Shown here one piece after another: positions 5,692-6,890 of a stretch of DNA of 6,890 nt. The first letter of the stretch is position 1; every line of letters starts with the position of its first letter. This DNA is from Geodermatophilaceae bacterium (GTDB lineage: Bacteria; Actinomycetota; Actinomycetes; Mycobacteriales; Geodermatophilaceae). The notes under the pieces are model-generated. The model ran no database searches and was not told where the DNA came from. It was given only the letters and a program-made list of their open reading frames with translations. Position numbers and translations under genes: made by a program. Location: assembly GCA_013814015.1 (NCBI GenBank), contig JACCQS010000248.1:1-6890 (forward strand), given 5' to 3'.

Positions 5692-6198
5692 ATGGCCGAA
5701 TCCAGCGACAAGCCCACCGCCCGACCGCGGGCGGTGCTCAGCGTGTTGACGCTGCTGGCAGCCGCTGCCGTGACCGTCCTGGTCGTCCAGCGGGTCAACA
5801 CACCGCCCCAGGTCGACGTCGAATTGCTACCTGCCGCTGCGGATGCCTATTCGGCGATAGTCAGCTTCGACAACACCGCCCCAGGCAGCAGCCGTCAGGA
5901 CCTCTTCGCCGTAGTCACCCGGGATCTGCGTGCACAGATGCAGGCAGACCTCGCGGCACAGGTGGTGCCGTCCTACCTCGAGGTGTCCGCCACGAGCCGA
6001 GGGGAGGACGTGACGGTGGGATTGCAGTCCGTCCACGACGACCAAAGCGGGGCCGTGGTCATCGGGTACGGAACGTTCGTGGCTGGCAGCGCCGTGCCCG
6101 AGAGCGCCGTCCCCGGGCAGCAAGGCACCCCGGAGGCATCGGAGTGTGCGGTCATCGCCGATGTGACGGGACCCGCGATAGCGCTGCTCTTGACTTGA
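5692..6198 (+). CDS. Putative Mce-associated membrane protein
   Basis: A 168-residue protein with a short charged N-terminus, one hydrophobic segment (about residues 14-32, rich in Ala, Val and Leu), then a soluble domain predicted to lie outside the membrane. The region around YSAIVSFDNTAPGSSRQDLF (about 53-72), a following helical stretch, and alternating strands near SYLEVSATS and VTVGLQSVH resemble the layout of Mce-associated proteins. The similarity is weak and based on pattern only. The C-terminus (ADVTGPAIALLLT) does not show the G-x-W-L-x-S strand that usually ends these proteins, so it may be divergent or altered at its 3' end. The ATG at 5692 has GGGAGAAG (5682-5689) just before it. 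It sits in tandem with the broken relative upstream, and the tandem arrangement supports the call. The real function is unknown. Confidence 0.55.
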   Translation: MAESSDKPTARPRAVLSVLTLLAAAAVTVLVVQRVNTPPQVDVELLPAAADAYSAIVSFDNTAPGSSRQDLFAVVTRDLRAQMQADLAAQVVPSYLEVSATSRGEDVTVGLQSVHDDQSGAVVIGYGTFVAGSAVPESAVPGQQGTPEASECAVIADVTGPAIALLLT

Positions 6199-6227
6199 GG
6201 CCGCCTTGGCGTGCACCCTGTCCGGGC

Positions 6228-6243
6228 AGTGACAGCGGTCACT
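6228..6243 (+). repeat. Inverted repeat AGTGAC-N4-GTCACT
   Basis: Perfect 6-bp arms (6228-6233 and 6238-6243) around AGCG, 30 bp after the stop of the preceding gene. No T tract follows, so it is not a typical terminator; it may be an operator or a weak hairpin. Its GACAGCGGTC centre (6231-6240) is repeated exactly at 6302-6311. Confidence 0.5.
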
Positions 6244-6281
6244 AAGGAGTACGAGGGAGCCCTAGCTGCTCGACGCCAGCG

Positions 6282-6299
6282 CGCCAGGTTGACCTGGCG
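6282..6299 (+). repeat. 18-bp palindrome abutting the rpoB -35 box
   Basis: CGCCAGGT (6282-6289), TG, ACCTGGCG (6292-6299): perfect 8-bp arms that end exactly where the proposed -35 (6300-6305) begins. A partial third copy, CGCCAG, lies at 6274-6279. This is operator-like in position and symmetry. A terminator role for the upstream gene is less likely because no T run follows. Confidence 0.55.
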
Positions 6300-6328
6300 T
6301 GGACAGCGGTCGCCCGAAAGGGTAGGCT
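6300..6328 (+). promoter_or_regulatory. Probable rpoB promoter, sigma-A type
   Basis: TGGACA (6300-6305) and TAGGCT (6323-6328) are separated by 17 bp, a good match to the primary-sigma consensus TTGACA/TANNNT. Transcription would start near 6335 and give an untranslated leader of about 120 nt before the rpoB start at 6457. Confidence 0.65.
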
Positions 6329-6365
6329 GCTGGTTTGCGCTGCCTTCCGACTGCCCACCCGCTGC

Positions 6366-6389
6366 CGCGGGTCACTTGGTGTGACCGCG
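6366..6389 (+). repeat. Hairpin in the rpoB 5' untranslated region
   Basis: GGTCAC (6370-6375) pairs with GTGACC (6381-6386) across a 5-nt TTGGT loop, and CGC (6366-6368) with GCG (6387-6389) extends the stem past one bulged G. No T tract follows. It lies inside the predicted rpoB leader, about 70 nt upstream of the start codon. Confidence 0.5.
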
Positions 6390-6445
6390 ATCCGGCCGGG
6401 CCCAGGCAAGGCGTGCGTGTAGCCGATTCGAACACCGGTCCTTGG

Positions 6446-6450
6446 AAGGA
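6446..6450 (+). promoter_or_regulatory. Ribosome binding site deciding the rpoB TTG start
   Basis: AAGGA lies 6 nt before TTG 6457, a better spacing than to the alternative GTG at 6463 (12 nt). This favours the TTG start. Confidence 0.6.
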
Positions 6451-6456
6451 CGCACC

Positions 6457-6890
6457 TTGGCAGTGTCACGCCAGTTGACGCACGATTCGACCACAACCTC
6501 AGGGATTCCCAACGCACCGAAACGGGTCTCCTTCGCGAAGATTCGAGAGCCTCTCGAGGTTCCGGACCTTCTTGCTCTGCAGACGGATTCCTTCGACTGG
6601 CTGGTCGGGTCCCCGGCCTGGCGCGAGCGCGTCGAAGAGGGCACCCTCAGCGGACTGGCCGAGATCCTGTCCGAGATCTCGCCGATCGAGGACTTCTCCG
6701 GCTCGATGTCGCTGTCCTTCTCCAACCCGTACTTCGAAGAGGTCAAGAACCCCCTCGAGGAGTGCAAGGACAAGGACATGACGTTCGCGGCTCCGCTGTT
6801 CGTCACCGCGGAGTTCATGAACAACACCACCGGCGAGATCAAGAGCCAGACGGTGTTTCTCGGCGACTTCCCGATGATGACGCCCAAGGG
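6457..6890 (+). CDS. rpoB: RNA polymerase beta subunit, N-terminal part
   Basis: First 144 codons of the RNA polymerase beta subunit, which with beta' forms the catalytic cleft of transcription. The gene runs off the window end. The protein starts at TTG 6457 (AVSRQLTH...); the GTG at 6463 is an alternative start. Typical actinobacterial N-terminal blocks are visible: RVSFAKIREPLEVPDLLALQ, SFDWLVG, EISPIEDFSGSMSLSF, CKDKDMTFAAPLFVTAEF, and GEIKSQTVFLGDFPMMTPKG at the window end, part of the conserved beta1 domain. The rifampicin-resistance region lies downstream, outside the window. No lesion is seen. Its own promoter is proposed at 6300-6328, so it need not depend on rplJL transcription, consistent with the terminator after rplL and the accessory genes in between. 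Confidence 0.97.
   Translation, partial: MAVSRQLTHDSTTTSGIPNAPKRVSFAKIREPLEVPDLLALQTDSFDWLVGSPAWRERVEEGTLSGLAEILSEISPIEDFSGSMSLSFSNPYFEEVKNPLEECKDKDMTFAAPLFVTAEFMNNTTGEIKSQTVFLGDFPMMTPK

Noticed and set aside
5445..6245. A 266-residue + strand open frame across the two Mce-associated genes
   Set aside because: Only its segment at about 5628-5690 reads as protein-like (the end of the broken gene); the remainder is an Arg-rich out-of-frame reading of the intact gene at 5692-6198.
6289..6328. TTGACC (6289-6294) as the rpoB -35 box
   Set aside because: It is 28 bp from the -10 and lies inside the palindrome; TGGACA at 6300-6305 has the right 17-bp spacer.
6372..6887. A 171-residue minus-strand open frame over the start of rpoB
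   Set aside because: Antisense shadow; the + strand frame from 6457 is unmistakably RpoB.
1..6890. CRISPR array, tRNA or rRNA genes, transposase or phage genes
   Set aside because: I looked for regularly spaced repeats, tRNA-like folds and mobile-element proteins by eye and saw none.

Overview
The window is high-GC DNA from an actinobacterium. The evidence is the actinobacterial character of the RpoB N-terminus, the GTG and TTG starts, and the rplJ-rplL ... rpoB order. The family cannot be fixed by eye; something near the Propionibacteriales is a guess. No complete novel system is visible. The interest lies in accessory genes wedged around two core ribosomal/RNA-polymerase loci, and in regulatory structure upstream of rplJ and rpoB.

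Positions 1-1855 (+ strand) carry the 3' end of a hydrogenase maturation operon: hypE (5' truncated by the window edge), hypC and hypD. HypC-HypD carries and builds the Fe(CN)2CO unit, and HypE makes cyanide on its C-terminal cysteine, so the three genes are one [NiFe]-hydrogenase cofactor pathway. Converging on hypD from the minus strand are a phzF-like gene (2919 to 2107) and, 23 bp downstream of it, a second, divergent hypC (2083 to 1844) whose end overlaps hypD by 12 bp.

Positions 2920-3220 hold no gene. They contain the divergent phzF/rplJ promoter region and a structured rplJ leader with an intrinsic-terminator-like hairpin, which fits L10 autoregulation by attenuation. rplJ and rplL follow (3221-4240), closed by a strong 12-bp-stem terminator at 4263-4310.

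Positions 4330-5085 encode an orphan 5-oxoprolinase subunit A (pxpA). Two small single-TM proteins resembling Mce-associated membrane proteins follow. The first (5193 to about 5690) is broken across three reading frames, each change corresponding to one missing base. The second (5692-6198) is open. In other actinobacteria an mkl/mce lipid-transport cluster can lie between rplL and rpoB, so these two genes may be its remnants.

Positions 6199-6456 are the rpoB regulatory region: a good sigma-A-type promoter (TGGACA-17-TAGGCT), several inverted repeats, and a roughly 120-nt untranslated leader. rpoB starts at a TTG (6457) and runs off the window end.
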